Source: Rhodococcus sp. NBC_00297
GTDB lineage: Bacteria; Actinomycetota; Actinomycetes; Mycobacteriales; Mycobacteriaceae
Length of the DNA stretch: 64,000 bases
Assembly (NCBI RefSeq): GCF_036173065.1
Contig: NZ_CP108041.1
Location: 3,351,001 to 3,415,000 of the forward strand
Direction of reading: 5' to 3'
The stretch's first letter is position 1, and each line of letters opens with the position of its first letter. The notes below the pieces were generated by a model. It worked only from the letters and a program-made list of their open reading frames with translations, ran no database searches and was not told the DNA's origin. The position numbers and the translations under genes were made by a program. Shown here in pieces: positions 7,942 through 16,333 of the stretch.

Positions 7942-9219
7942 TCATTCCTCACATGCGCCATGGTTCGTGACCGACTCGCTCAACTGCACGGGCCCGATGC
8001 CCTTATTCAGCGCCCAGAGCAGTAGCGCGCACCCCAGCCCGGACAGGAGGAGCCCAGTCCCGAACATGGCGGCGTAGCCGAAGGCCTGACCCACCACGCC
8101 TGCAGCGAGTCCGGCGATGCCCTGCGAGAAGACGACGGCGCACGCGAGAAGGGTGTAATCGGTTCCGGCGTAAACACGTTCGGAGGCATCCATCATGAGG
8201 GCGAACAGCACGACGGTCGCGGCGCCGCCGAAGACGTGCTCGCTGGCGCTGGCGGTCACCACAAGGGCGAGCCCGCCGATGTCGAGTGCCGCGGCGACGT
8301 AAAAGCCGAGCGCGAGGGTCTGCGTGATGCCCGCGACGAGCAGGGCGCGTCGTCGGCCGAAGCGTGTTGCGTACCAAGCACCCAGGGCGGCACCGGCGAG
8401 CGCTGCCCCGGATGCGACGCCGCCTTCGAGGAGCGCGATCTGGCCCAGGGAGAGTCCGAGGTCGGAGAGGAACGGACCGACGAGGGCCGACCCCATCGAG
8501 TTGCCGAACTTGTAGGCGGCGATCAGGCCGATGAACGCCAGGACACCTGGTCGGCGCAGACGAACCCACCACGTTCCGGCGAGGCGGACTGCGGTCGTCG
8601 ACTCCGCCGGTCGCGCGTCCGCCCTGTCGAGTTGGGTGCGGAGCAGGAGGACCGGGATCGTGGACGCGACGATCAACACGGCCATCGCGACGAACAAGGC
8701 TCGCCATCCCGCGAACGAGAACAGCCACAGCAGTACGCCGCCGCCGACGATCATGCCGATGCGGTACGCCCCGAGTTGGATCCCGTTGCCCACACCTCGG
8801 TCGCGTGCATCGAGTAGTCGCACGGCGAGCCCGTCGGTGACGATGTCCTGCGTCGCAGACAGAACGTTCACCACCGCGATGCCGACGAACAGCCACTGCA
8901 GGCCGGACGTGAGGTCGAGGCAGGCCAGTACCAACGCAACTGCTGCCGCGCCGAGTTGGAGCGAGAGCAGCCACCGTCGTCGACTTCCGTACCCGTCGAC
9001 ATAGGGCGCCCAGAGGAACTTCAGTGCCCACGGCGCGAACAGCACTCCGCTCGCGCTGATCGCGACCAAGGAGTAGCCGGACCGCCGCAACACCACGGGC
9101 AGTGCCTGGGTGAAGAAGCCGAAGGGCAACCCCTGCGCGAAGTAGAGGGCGCCGAGCAAGGCGAATGTGCCGCCGACGATGCCGGAACGGGGGACGCGTG
9201 CTCTGTCGGTCGTCGACAC
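7942..9219 (-). CDS. MFS transporter, AmpG-like
   Basis: 425 residues with 12 membrane helices. VVGGTFALLGALYFAQGLPFGFFTQALPVVLRRSGYSLVAISASGVLFAPWALKFLWAPYVDG is typical of the AmpG/PAT branch of MFS (muropeptide or acetyl-CoA-type permeases), as is the D-rich loop ATQDIVTDGLAVRLL. The substrate is unknown. GTG 9219 (VSTTDRARVPRSG) is chosen because homologs start just before the first helix; the longer open frame upstream is hydrophilic and not conserved-looking. It is divergent from the lipoprotein gene, and a G-quadruplex motif lies 39 bases upstream of its start. Confidence 0.85.
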   Translation of the reverse strand: MSTTDRARVPRSGIVGGTFALLGALYFAQGLPFGFFTQALPVVLRRSGYSLVAISASGVLFAPWALKFLWAPYVDGYGSRRRWLLSLQLGAAAVALVLACLDLTSGLQWLFVGIAVVNVLSATQDIVTDGLAVRLLDARDRGVGNGIQLGAYRIGMIVGGGVLLWLFSFAGWRALFVAMAVLIVASTIPVLLLRTQLDRADARPAESTTAVRLAGTWWVRLRRPGVLAFIGLIAAYKFGNSMGSALVGPFLSDLGLSLGQIALLEGGVASGAALAGAALGAWYATRFGRRRALLVAGITQTLALGFYVAAALDIGGLALVVTASASEHVFGGAATVVLFALMMDASERVYAGTDYTLLACAVVFSQGIAGLAAGVVGQAFGYAAMFGTGLLLSGLGCALLLWALNKGIGPVQLSESVTNHGACEE

Positions 9220-9257
9220 GGTGGAAGTCTGGCGTATCCGTCGGAATCCTGCTTCTC

Positions 9258-9281
9258 GGGCGGGCGGGCGGGCGGGTGGGG
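9258..9281 (+). repeat. G-quadruplex-forming GGGC tandem repeat
   Basis: Six runs of three or four G separated by single bases: GGG, GGG, GGG, GGG, GGG, then GGGG, with C, C, C, C and T as one-base loops. It lies between the divergent MFS and lipoprotein genes. Single-base loops give the most stable quadruplexes known for this motif class. Confidence 0.8.
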
Positions 9282-9448
9282 TAGGAGCGTGGTCGTCACC
9301 GGCCGGGCCCGGACGACAGTGACGTGGACACTCGTTCACATGGCAGTTCGTCGGCTCCTCCATGTAACGAGGTTCGGGACAGAGGCGACAAGACGGACGT
9401 AGTGCTGACGCAGTGGTGTGTCGTCGTCCGTTGTGAGTTGAGGAAGCC

Positions 9449-10504
9449 TTGTATCTGAAGCGAATGCTGTTCGTGCCTGCCCTAGCCGTTGTAGTACTCG
9501 CTGCGTGCAGTTCACCGTCAACCGAAACGTCTGCGTCGGAAACTGCCGGCCCCAGCGAGATGTCTACCTCGCCGGAATCGACGGCCAACCAGGCCGGACC
9601 AACGTTCGATCGATCGATGGTGCGAACAAAGTCCGTCACGAAAGAGGCCAAGGGCGGTCAGTCGAACATCCGATTCGTTGCGGACACCGTCGACTACGAG
9701 GACATCGTGTCGCTGACCGATCAATGCGTGAAGTCCTACCTGGCGGACACGTCGGCTGCCTATTGCTACGGGTACGCGAACTCCGCGGACTACGACATCA
9801 CCGCTTTCGACTGGACGCCGGAGTCTGACCAGGACATCTACGGCACTGGCAGGCCGTGTTGGATCATGTACTCGGGGCAGCCCGTCGCCGGTGCTGACGG
9901 GCGGACCGATACGTCTGCGATAGCGACTTCCTACATCGATCAGTGCCCCGGTGGTGTCGAGTTTCCAGACCCGGACGGCTCACTTGCGGACTATCGGGAG
10001 AAACGCGAATCCTCCCTCGCCGCTGCATCGAACATTCGCCGTCGTGACGCTTGCGCGCTGATCGACACCGACGCGCTGACCCGCAATGGTTTCAACGCGA
10101 CGCTCGGCGACGTCACTGACGACCCGACCGCCTATATCCCCGACGGTGCCACCGCCTCCTGGGTGTGCTCGACCGCAGAAGGCGAAGTCGGGTTCACAGC
10201 GACCGAATTCGCCGATCCGGCCGCTGCGGCAGACGACGTCCTGTCGGCAGAGCTGGCTACCAATGACTTCCTTCTCGAGGCCGGTCGGCTGATCGCCCTC
10301 GACGGCGGCAGCGCCATCGTCAACGACGAATTCGGTCTCGTCGAGGCGGCATGGTCGGTGGGGACGGTGAGCTTCAGCGTCACGATGTCGTCCGTACCGG
10401 CGACTCCCGGGCTCGCCGGTGGACAGAGTGAATCCGAACTGGCCGATGCGATCACATCGTTGTCGTCGTCCGCAGCTCAGCGCGTGGCGGCAGACGCATG
10501 GTGA
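9449..10504 (+). CDS. Lipoprotein, possibly DUF3558-like
   Basis: 351 residues. A signal peptide with a lipobox (VVVLAAC, Cys20) is followed by a Ser/Thr-rich linker, so the mature protein should be anchored on the outer face of the membrane. TTG 9449 is preferred because it supplies the Lys-Arg n-region (YLKRMLFV); ATG 9464 is the alternative but would leave an uncharged signal. The C-terminal half has RRDACALIDTDALTRNGF and a WVCS strand that resemble DUF3558 proteins of actinomycetes. Its stop overlaps the start of the next lipoprotein gene by seven bases, so the two are coupled. Confidence 0.75.
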   Translation: MYLKRMLFVPALAVVVLAACSSPSTETSASETAGPSEMSTSPESTANQAGPTFDRSMVRTKSVTKEAKGGQSNIRFVADTVDYEDIVSLTDQCVKSYLADTSAAYCYGYANSADYDITAFDWTPESDQDIYGTGRPCWIMYSGQPVAGADGRTDTSAIATSYIDQCPGGVEFPDPDGSLADYREKRESSLAAASNIRRRDACALIDTDALTRNGFNATLGDVTDDPTAYIPDGATASWVCSTAEGEVGFTATEFADPAAAADDVLSAELATNDFLLEAGRLIALDGGSAIVNDEFGLVEAAWSVGTVSFSVTMSSVPATPGLAGGQSESELADAITSLSSSAAQRVAADAW

Positions 10505-11478
10505 CTCGTGATCGCAACGTCTCGGTGGGACGGACTGCGTCGACGTCCGACAGACCTCGATGGGTCATCAGAACATCAGCGTGCGTCTTCGTGGTTTTCG
10601 CTGTCGCCCTGACAGGCTGTGGCCACAGCGTCAGCGGAAGTGCCGACAGCGGTTCCGCGAGCCCTGCCAGCGGCGGGAATACAGCGGACGCTGCCCCGTT
10701 GGAGGACGCCGCGCCTATCGGTGCCATGCAGAGCGTCGACGATGGTGGCGTGCTCACGAGAGTCACTGTCGAGAGCCTCTCATCCGCGCAGCCTTCGACG
10801 TACGGTCTCCCGGCCGCCGGTGACCTGCAGCAAGTCACCGTCACTGTGGAGGGCGTGGACGGCACTACGAACGTCAATCCCCTGTACTTCACGGCACGGG
10901 CGTCTGACGGCACGGCGTACGGGGCCGCACTCGGAACCGTCGACGGTCAACTTCTCGCGGGAACTGTGTCCGCCGGAGACCGCATCAAGGGTGTTGTCGC
11001 CTTCGACGTGACGGGTCCGCCGATCACATCTATCCGGTACAACGGTGCTCTGGGTGAGGAGTTGGCACGATGGGTCGGGCAGTCCGCGCCCGGTAACGCG
11101 CCGGCGCCGGTGCCGAGAAGCGGGGCTGGGCAGAGCGGAACCATCCGGGGCGACCTTGATCTGCCTACTCCGATGACTGTTCCGTCTTGCGATGGCACCG
11201 GGATCGTCGTTCTGTATTCGGCGACAGCGCCCGGCTCCTACGAACAGGAGGTGTCCGAGCAACTGTCCCGGAACTCGGGTTCTCGGTACTTGCGGACGGA
11301 CAATTCGTGCCCGTCGCTGCGCCAGGCAACGGCGGAAGGCAATGCGATCTACGCCGTCTACCGCGTCGCCGGGCGGACAGAGTCCGAGATCTGCGCCGCA
11401 GTCAGCGCCGCTGGGGGCGGCGCGTACGGAAAGTGGTTGGACGAGTCGACCGATCCGAGCTACATCATTCCGTGCTAG
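10498..11478 (+). CDS. Lipoprotein, function unknown
   Basis: 326 residues. A long n-region is followed by a hydrophobic helix and lipobox ALTGC (Cys41). A Gly/Ser/Ala linker leads to a β-rich domain (LQQVTVTVEGVDGTTNVNPLYFTARASDGTAYG…) that recalls DUF4352-type immunoglobulin-like extracellular domains, and then a Cys-containing C-terminal domain (PSCDGTGIVVLYSA…NSCPSL…SEICAAV…IIPC), probably disulfide-bonded outside the cell. It is translationally coupled to the preceding lipoprotein, so they likely act together at the cell surface. Confidence 0.75.
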   Translation: MVTRDRNVSVGRTASTSDRPRWVIRTSACVFVVFAVALTGCGHSVSGSADSGSASPASGGNTADAAPLEDAAPIGAMQSVDDGGVLTRVTVESLSSAQPSTYGLPAAGDLQQVTVTVEGVDGTTNVNPLYFTARASDGTAYGAALGTVDGQLLAGTVSAGDRIKGVVAFDVTGPPITSIRYNGALGEELARWVGQSAPGNAPAPVPRSGAGQSGTIRGDLDLPTPMTVPSCDGTGIVVLYSATAPGSYEQEVSEQLSRNSGSRYLRTDNSCPSLRQATAEGNAIYAVYRVAGRTESEICAAVSAAGGGAYGKWLDESTDPSYIIPC

Positions 11479-11515
11479 TACGGAAACTCTGTGCAATCGG
11501 CTCGGCCGATGCACG

Positions 11516-12250
11516 ATGGCTCACATGATTGAACCGATATCGGACGCCGACCTCGACCGTGTCGTCGCTGCCGTCGCGGCGTTGAAGCCGGAACCCCGGA
11601 AGCGTAGATGGGTGAGCGTCACGTTCTGTGTTCTGGATGCGGTCTGGAGTATCGGATCGCGCTACGACTCGACAGTGGTGCCAGTCGTGAAGCGGGTGGC
11701 GAACGATCTCGGAGTTCACGAAGCCTCCGTGGAGAATTCTGCGCCGGCCACGGCAGATCCCGTTCCGCTACAGCGCTTCTTGCACAACTATGACGTGGAC
11801 AGTTTGACGGGTCGCACGAATCGGCAACGAACCTCGACCAGTGGGGGCGCCCTCAAGTCGGAGGCGGCACTCGAGTACGCGCGAATCCTCGTCCACCACG
11901 GGATTCACACGATCGATGACGCCAGAAGCGCGCTGACCGACCTCGCGTTGTTCAAGCGTGTGCAGGCGGACCTGAGGGGTGTCGCCGGAGATGGGTCTCA
12001 CGGCATCCGACGAAGTTACTTCTGGATGCTGGTCGGCGACGACTCGCGTGTGAAACCGGACCGAATGGTGCTGCGCTGGTTTGCTTCCCACCAGCTTGAT
12101 CTGGAGCCCGATCAGGCAGCGCGCTTGATTGCGCGAGTGGTCGAGCGACTCAACTCCGCCGCGGATGGGTCTCGAACCACTGCCTGGGAAGTCGATCACG
12201 CACTCTGGAACGCGGGGCGTAAAATCCCAGCTGCGCGAGCGCGGCGGTAG
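11516..12250 (+). CDS. Hypothetical protein
   Basis: 244 residues from ATG 11516 (ATG 11525 is an alternative three codons in). Soluble and helical. Segments such as FCVLDAVWSIGSRYDSTVVPVVKRVANDLGV, KSEAALEYARILVHHGIHTIDDARS and GIRRSYFWMLVGDDSRVKPDRMVLRWFASHQ have a layout reminiscent of helix-hairpin-helix base-excision proteins, though no Fe-S cysteine cluster or catalytic Lys/Asp pair can be placed. It is 37 bases after the lipoprotein genes and tail-to-tail with the amidohydrolase gene. Confidence 0.65.
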   Translation: MAHMIEPISDADLDRVVAAVAALKPEPRKRRWVSVTFCVLDAVWSIGSRYDSTVVPVVKRVANDLGVHEASVENSAPATADPVPLQRFLHNYDVDSLTGRTNRQRTSTSGGALKSEAALEYARILVHHGIHTIDDARSALTDLALFKRVQADLRGVAGDGSHGIRRSYFWMLVGDDSRVKPDRMVLRWFASHQLDLEPDQAARLIARVVERLNSAADGSRTTAWEVDHALWNAGRKIPAARARR

Positions 12251-12273
12251 CCCGGCCCGCCTGCGCAGCACGC

Positions 12274-13668
12274 TCACACGGATGTCCGCCGCCCGCCTTC
12301 GAAGTCGAGCGGGGCAGCCTGCAGGTGCCGACCCCTCGGCGTCCCGTCGACCAGCTCCCCGTCCTGGACGACGACGGTTCCTCCGACGAGCACGGTGACG
12401 GGCTTCCCTCGAAGCGTCATGCCCTGATACGGCGTGTAGTCGGTGGCCATGTGGAGAGCATCGACGTCGACGGTCCATTCGACGTCCGGGTCCCACAGTG
12501 CGATGTCCGCGTCGGCGCCGGGCATCAGCGTTCCCTTGCGAGGGAAGAGCCCGTTGGTCTTGGCCGGATTAGTCGACGTGAGCTCGACGAACCTGCTGGC
12601 GGTCAGGTTCGAGTCGCGCACATACCGCGAGAAGATGACCGGCAGCCTGGTCTCCACTCCCGGTAGCCCGTTGGGCATGTGGCGGACATCGTGGCTGTGG
12701 ACCACCTTCTGCGCTGTGTCGTAGCAGCAGTGGTCGGATCCGATGGTGGTGATGTGGCCGGTGAACAGGTGCTGCCCCAGTTCCTCGACTGCGTCTGCCG
12801 ACCTGAGCGGTGGGCAGCACACGAACCGTTCGGGGTTCTCGCCGCCGTAGGCGCTGTCGTCCAGGATCAGGTGGTGCGCCACCGACTCCGTGAAGGCGAC
12901 CAGTCCGCGGGTGCGCGCATCCGCCACCAACTCGACTGCCGCCGCAGTGGACTGGTGCACGAAATAGACGGGCGCGTCCTGAGACTCCGCGATCGCCAGA
13001 ATGGCGGCAACGGCTGCCGTCTCGGCAATCTCGGGTCGCGTCATCGACATGTGGGCCGCGTCGATGTGCTCGGTGGCGGCCGCCGTCGTCTGCGAATCCG
13101 TGACGATGGCGTCCGACTCGCAGTGGATGATGACCATTCCACCCAGATCGCGAGTGGTCTGCATGGTCTTGAGAATGGTGTGCTCGTTCGCCATGGTCTC
13201 GCCGGCGTAGGTCGTGAACATCTTCACGGTGCGAATGCCGTCCTGCGCCATCGTGGCGAGCTGGTCCGCGGTCGTGTCGTCCCAGTCGACGACGCACGCG
13301 TGCAGGGCTGAGTCGCACAGGCCGTCGGTCGCCTTCTGCCGCTGTTGCTCTGCGGCATCGAGCGGGGACTGACCGGGCCGCGGGATCGCGAAGTCGACGA
13401 TCGTCGTGGTGCCGCCGAACACGGCAGCCGTCGTGCACTCGCGGTACGAGTCGAGCGACGTGAACTCGCCCGACGTGAAGCCGACGTGGCAGTGCGGGTC
13501 GACGCCTCCGGGCATCACCAGCTTCCCGGTGGCGTCGACGACCTCCGCTGCTGGGTCCACGTCGGCGCCGGGAGCAAGAACGGCGACGACAGTGCCGTCG
13601 TTGATCAGGAGATCGGCGGGCCCGTGCCAGTTCGACTCGACGAGGGTCCCTCCTCTGACCACCTTCAT
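12274..13668 (-). CDS. Dihydropyrimidinase/hydantoinase-type cyclic amidohydrolase
   Basis: 464 residues. All ligands expected for a binuclear zinc cyclic-amide hydrolase are visible: DPHCHVGF (HxH), the Lys to be carboxylated in GIRTVKMFTTYAG, His in MVIIHCESD and VYFVHQST, and Asp in TIGSDHC. Such enzymes open dihydropyrimidine, hydantoin or allantoin rings. It overlaps the AtzF-like gene by four bases (ATGA) and is the last gene of a four-gene minus-strand operon with a FAD oxidase and a DapA-like lyase. The ring substrate is unknown; with the neighbouring importer, a hydantoin or ureide derived from an amino acid is plausible. Confidence 0.88.
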   Translation of the reverse strand: MKVVRGGTLVESNWHGPADLLINDGTVVAVLAPGADVDPAAEVVDATGKLVMPGGVDPHCHVGFTSGEFTSLDSYRECTTAAVFGGTTTIVDFAIPRPGQSPLDAAEQQRQKATDGLCDSALHACVVDWDDTTADQLATMAQDGIRTVKMFTTYAGETMANEHTILKTMQTTRDLGGMVIIHCESDAIVTDSQTTAAATEHIDAAHMSMTRPEIAETAAVAAILAIAESQDAPVYFVHQSTAAAVELVADARTRGLVAFTESVAHHLILDDSAYGGENPERFVCCPPLRSADAVEELGQHLFTGHITTIGSDHCCYDTAQKVVHSHDVRHMPNGLPGVETRLPVIFSRYVRDSNLTASRFVELTSTNPAKTNGLFPRKGTLMPGADADIALWDPDVEWTVDVDALHMATDYTPYQGMTLRGKPVTVLVGGTVVVQDGELVDGTPRGRHLQAAPLDFEGGRRTSV

Positions 13669-14051
13669 CGCAGCGTCGCCCGGTATGCGAGCCACCCGCC
13701 GAGCTCACTGATGTCGGTGACATCCGAGCGGTCGAGCGCCTCACGGCGCATGCGCATCGAGAGGGAGCCACCCCCGTCGGCGAGTTCGATGACGCCGAGC
13801 TCGAGCTCCTCGGGTTCGCGGGGAAGAAGCTCTTCTCGGAGAACGTCATACTCCACCTCGTACAGCTCACCGGGTACCGCGTGACCGCCGGAGGCCACGG
13901 GGTGCAATCCGGGGAATTCGTTTCGTACGGAGAAGAACTGGTACTTCGGTGCGGTGACCACCGGGCCGAGCAGTCGCGCCCGGTGAAGGGCGTCGTTGAG
14001 TGTTCCTCCGGACATCGCCTGTCCGTTGACGAACATCGTGACCAGTGCCAT
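13665..14051 (-). CDS. Stand-alone allophanate hydrolase C-domain / gamma-glutamylcyclotransferase-like protein
   Basis: 128 residues. MALVTMFVNGQAMSGGTLNDAL at the N terminus and LGVIELADGGGSLSMRM at the C terminus resemble the C-terminal domain of allophanate hydrolases (AtzF/DUR1,2), a gamma-glutamylcyclotransferase fold that in AtzF helps convert N-carboxycarbamate. Here it is a separate small protein between an amidohydrolase and a FAD oxidase. It may process a carbamoyl or carboxy-carbamate product released by the amidohydrolase; that is inference. Starts at ATG 14051, six bases after the stop of the upstream oxidase gene. Confidence 0.7.
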   Translation of the reverse strand: MALVTMFVNGQAMSGGTLNDALHRARLLGPVVTAPKYQFFSVRNEFPGLHPVASGGHAVPGELYEVEYDVLREELLPREPEELELGVIELADGGGSLSMRMRREALDRSDVTDISELGGWLAYRATLR

Positions 14052-14057
14052 GGGTGC

Positions 14058-15212
14058 CTACCTTCTGTGTTCTGCGAACGAGGTGAGTCGAGCCGGTGAG
14101 AATTCGCTGACGTCGATGTCCGGCACTCGTCCGTGCACCATCGAGGTGAGCAGTTGCGCCCAGAGTGGCGCGAAGGTGAACGAGTAGGTGCCGCCGGCGA
14201 CGTAGAACCCTTGTGCGCCGTCGACGGCACCGATGACCGGCATCTCGTCGGGCGTCGTCAGTACGGGGCCGGTCCACGTGTCGACGAGGGGGAGCGCCGC
14301 GAGGGAGGGGAGCAGTCGCTCGACCTGTGCGAGATTTCCGGTGGTGCTCTCGGGCAGGGACGACGCAGCGTCCGTGTCGTGGAACGCGCCGGCCGGCCAC
14401 CCACCGCCGAGCACGAGGCGACCCCGGCGGTCCTGCTTGATCGACATGCCTTCCCCGACGTGCTGCACGAGGACGTCGAGGGTGTGCGGGGGTGCGGCGA
14501 GTGCGTGCATCTGCAGTGACGTCGGCCGAAGGTCCAACGAGATGCCGGCCATCGAGGCGATCCCGGCCATCCACGGACCGGCGACGTCGATCACGGTGGG
14601 TGCGACCCACGTGGCGTCGGGTGTCGTCACCGTCCACAGGTCGCCAATTCGTTCCACACCCGTGACGGGAGAGTGCGACCGCAGGACGGCACCCTCGGCT
14701 TCGGCTTGACGCAGTAGTGCGGGCCCCGCGAGATCGGGCTCCGCGAATCCGTCCAGGGGACACCAGGTCGCGGCCTGGATCCCCGGTCCCAGTGCCGGCA
14801 ACAGCCGGCGAGCCTCGGGCCCGTTCAGCACCTCGGTGGGAATTCCCGCCGTGCGTTCCCAGTCGTGTTTGGTCTCGAGTGCCTGCACTTGGTCGTCCGT
14901 CTCGGCGACCATGTAGCCGCCGCAGCGGTTGAGGCCGAGGCCAGGAACGCTGTCTGCCAGGTCGTTCCACAGCGAGCTGGTGCGGTGCTGCAGCGGGAGG
15001 AGACGTCGGACATCCACGGCCGCACCCTGGCCGGGACGTCGAGTGTGAATCGTCTGAATGTGGAGGTTGCCCGCGGTTGTCCCGGAGCCACCGGTGTTGG
15101 GTGCGGATCGGTCGAGCACGACGACGCGCGCGCCGGACCTCGTCAGTGCCAGGGCCGTCGCAGCGCCGACGATGCCGGCTCCGACGACGATCACGTCGAA
15201 GTCAGACTGCAC
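14058..15212 (-). CDS. FAD-dependent amine/amino-acid oxidoreductase (DAO family)
   Basis: 384 residues. The N-terminal Rossmann motif VIVVGAGIVGAATALALTRSGARVVVLDR binds FAD; GGSGTTAGNLH, a central substrate domain, and the C-terminal TWTGPVLTTPDEMPVIG…GFYVAGGTYSFTFAPLWA are typical of the D-amino-acid-oxidase/sarcosine-oxidase-like group. It should oxidise a secondary or primary amine. Its start overlaps the end of the DapA-like gene by 11 bases, and the AtzF-like gene follows closely, so it belongs to the same operon. Whether oxygen or a quinone is the acceptor is not visible. Confidence 0.88.
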   Translation of the reverse strand: MQSDFDVIVVGAGIVGAATALALTRSGARVVVLDRSAPNTGGSGTTAGNLHIQTIHTRRPGQGAAVDVRRLLPLQHRTSSLWNDLADSVPGLGLNRCGGYMVAETDDQVQALETKHDWERTAGIPTEVLNGPEARRLLPALGPGIQAATWCPLDGFAEPDLAGPALLRQAEAEGAVLRSHSPVTGVERIGDLWTVTTPDATWVAPTVIDVAGPWMAGIASMAGISLDLRPTSLQMHALAAPPHTLDVLVQHVGEGMSIKQDRRGRLVLGGGWPAGAFHDTDAASSLPESTTGNLAQVERLLPSLAALPLVDTWTGPVLTTPDEMPVIGAVDGAQGFYVAGGTYSFTFAPLWAQLLTSMVHGRVPDIDVSEFSPARLTSFAEHRR

Positions 15213-16164
15213 TGCCCACTCCTGCGGTCCGGGATGCCTCGGCGATTCCCGAGTCCTCGACGATCCGCGCCAGGTGGTCCAGCGTCGTCGCGTCCGTCAC
15301 GGGCAACAGCGGTTCGCGCACGCTGCCGCCGGGCTGTCCGAGCACGTTCATGACGGCTTTGAGCTGGGGAATCGGAGAGGCGTAGACGCCGCTGTAGTCG
15401 GGATTGATCAGACGTCCCGACAGCGCGCGATACCTGTCGGCCCAGGACCGCGCGGCGACCGCGTCGCGCGCAGCGACGGCACGGTAGAACGGCACGGCGA
15501 AGGGTGCGCCCACTCCGCCGCCGTCGATGTTCCCGTCGCCACCCAGATCCAGCAACGCTGCGAGTCCGCGGTGGTGAAGGAAGCTGCCGAAGACTCGGAC
15601 CGTGCCCGCCACCGCTTCGACGGTGTCGAGCATGGAGAGCCAGTTGCCGGTGCTGTCCTTGACGGCCACCACGTTGTCGAGGGCTGCAAGCTCGGTGAAC
15701 AGCCCGGGGAGAGTGCCCATGTCGACAGCGACGCCACGCGGCCAGTTGTAGACCATGAACGGCAATGCCGTTGCGGTGCTGACGGATCGGTAGAAGGCGA
15801 GCAGTTCGTCCTTCGACGGATGAACGTAGGGCGGAGGTGTGGCCAGCACGCCGTCGGCGCCTGACGTCTCGGCATGCCGCGCGAGTGCTGCGGAGTCGCG
15901 TGCGGTGTATGCGCTGACGCCGATGACGACGGGGAAGCGTCCGCGCACTGCGTCGATGGCGACCTCGGCGACGGTGCGCCGCTCCGCGTCACTCTGGCTG
16001 AACCACTCACCGGTGCTGCCGTTGACGAGAACGCCGTCCACCTCGTGGTCGGCGTACAGGTTCATGAGAGAGGCCAGGGCATCCGTGTCGACTGCGCCAC
16101 CGGCGGTGAACGGGGTGGGTGCTGCGGGCCAGTAGCCGGACCAGGCGACGTCATCGCGGTTCAT
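15202..16164 (-). CDS. DapA-family lyase/deaminase (dihydrodipicolinate synthase-like)
   Basis: 320 residues with the TIM-barrel DapA signature: VNGSTGEWFSQSDAER (the GTTGE phosphate/carboxylate loop), the catalytic Tyr in MVYNWPRG and the Schiff-base Lys in NVVAVKDSTGNW. Relatives include N-acetylneuraminate lyase, keto-deoxy sugar aldolases and pyrroline-4-hydroxy-2-carboxylate deaminase. Together with a DAO-type oxidase the last is a useful comparison, since hydroxyproline catabolism couples the same two families. ATG 16164 follows AAAGG at seven bases. First gene of the operon; a palindromic operator lies about 40 bases upstream. Confidence 0.85.
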   Translation of the reverse strand: MNRDDVAWSGYWPAAPTPFTAGGAVDTDALASLMNLYADHEVDGVLVNGSTGEWFSQSDAERRTVAEVAIDAVRGRFPVVIGVSAYTARDSAALARHAETSGADGVLATPPPYVHPSKDELLAFYRSVSTATALPFMVYNWPRGVAVDMGTLPGLFTELAALDNVVAVKDSTGNWLSMLDTVEAVAGTVRVFGSFLHHRGLAALLDLGGDGNIDGGGVGAPFAVPFYRAVAARDAVAARSWADRYRALSGRLINPDYSGVYASPIPQLKAVMNVLGQPGGSVREPLLPVTDATTLDHLARIVEDSGIAEASRTAGVGSAV

Positions 16165-16202
16165 GAATACCTTTCGTTCGGCGTTGAAGCCGGACTGGGT
16201 CG

Positions 16203-16223
16203 AATCGATGGGATCGATTGCAT
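16203..16223. promoter_or_regulatory. Candidate LacI operator at the catabolic operon promoter
   Basis: AATCGAT, GGG, ATCGATT is a perfect 7+7 palindrome with a three-base spacer, 39 bases before the DapA-like gene and 115 before the divergent lacI gene. Read on the minus strand, 16205-16223 is the 19-mer ATGCAATCGATCCCATCGA, found again at 17436-17454 before the ABC importer. Confidence 0.75.
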
Positions 16224-16333
16224 AGACTGCCGTCGGTGAAGACACATCGTCAAGCCGGAAACGCACTTGTAACGAGCGAGGCTCGGCGTGGGAGAGTCTG
16301 TGCACGATCGGCAACGAGGGGAGGTGAGGGTCG

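Noticed and set aside
12569-14230. A 553-codon minus-strand frame crossing three genes
   Set aside because: It cuts across the amidohydrolase, AtzF-like and oxidase genes in a wrong frame and has low-complexity Arg/Ser composition.
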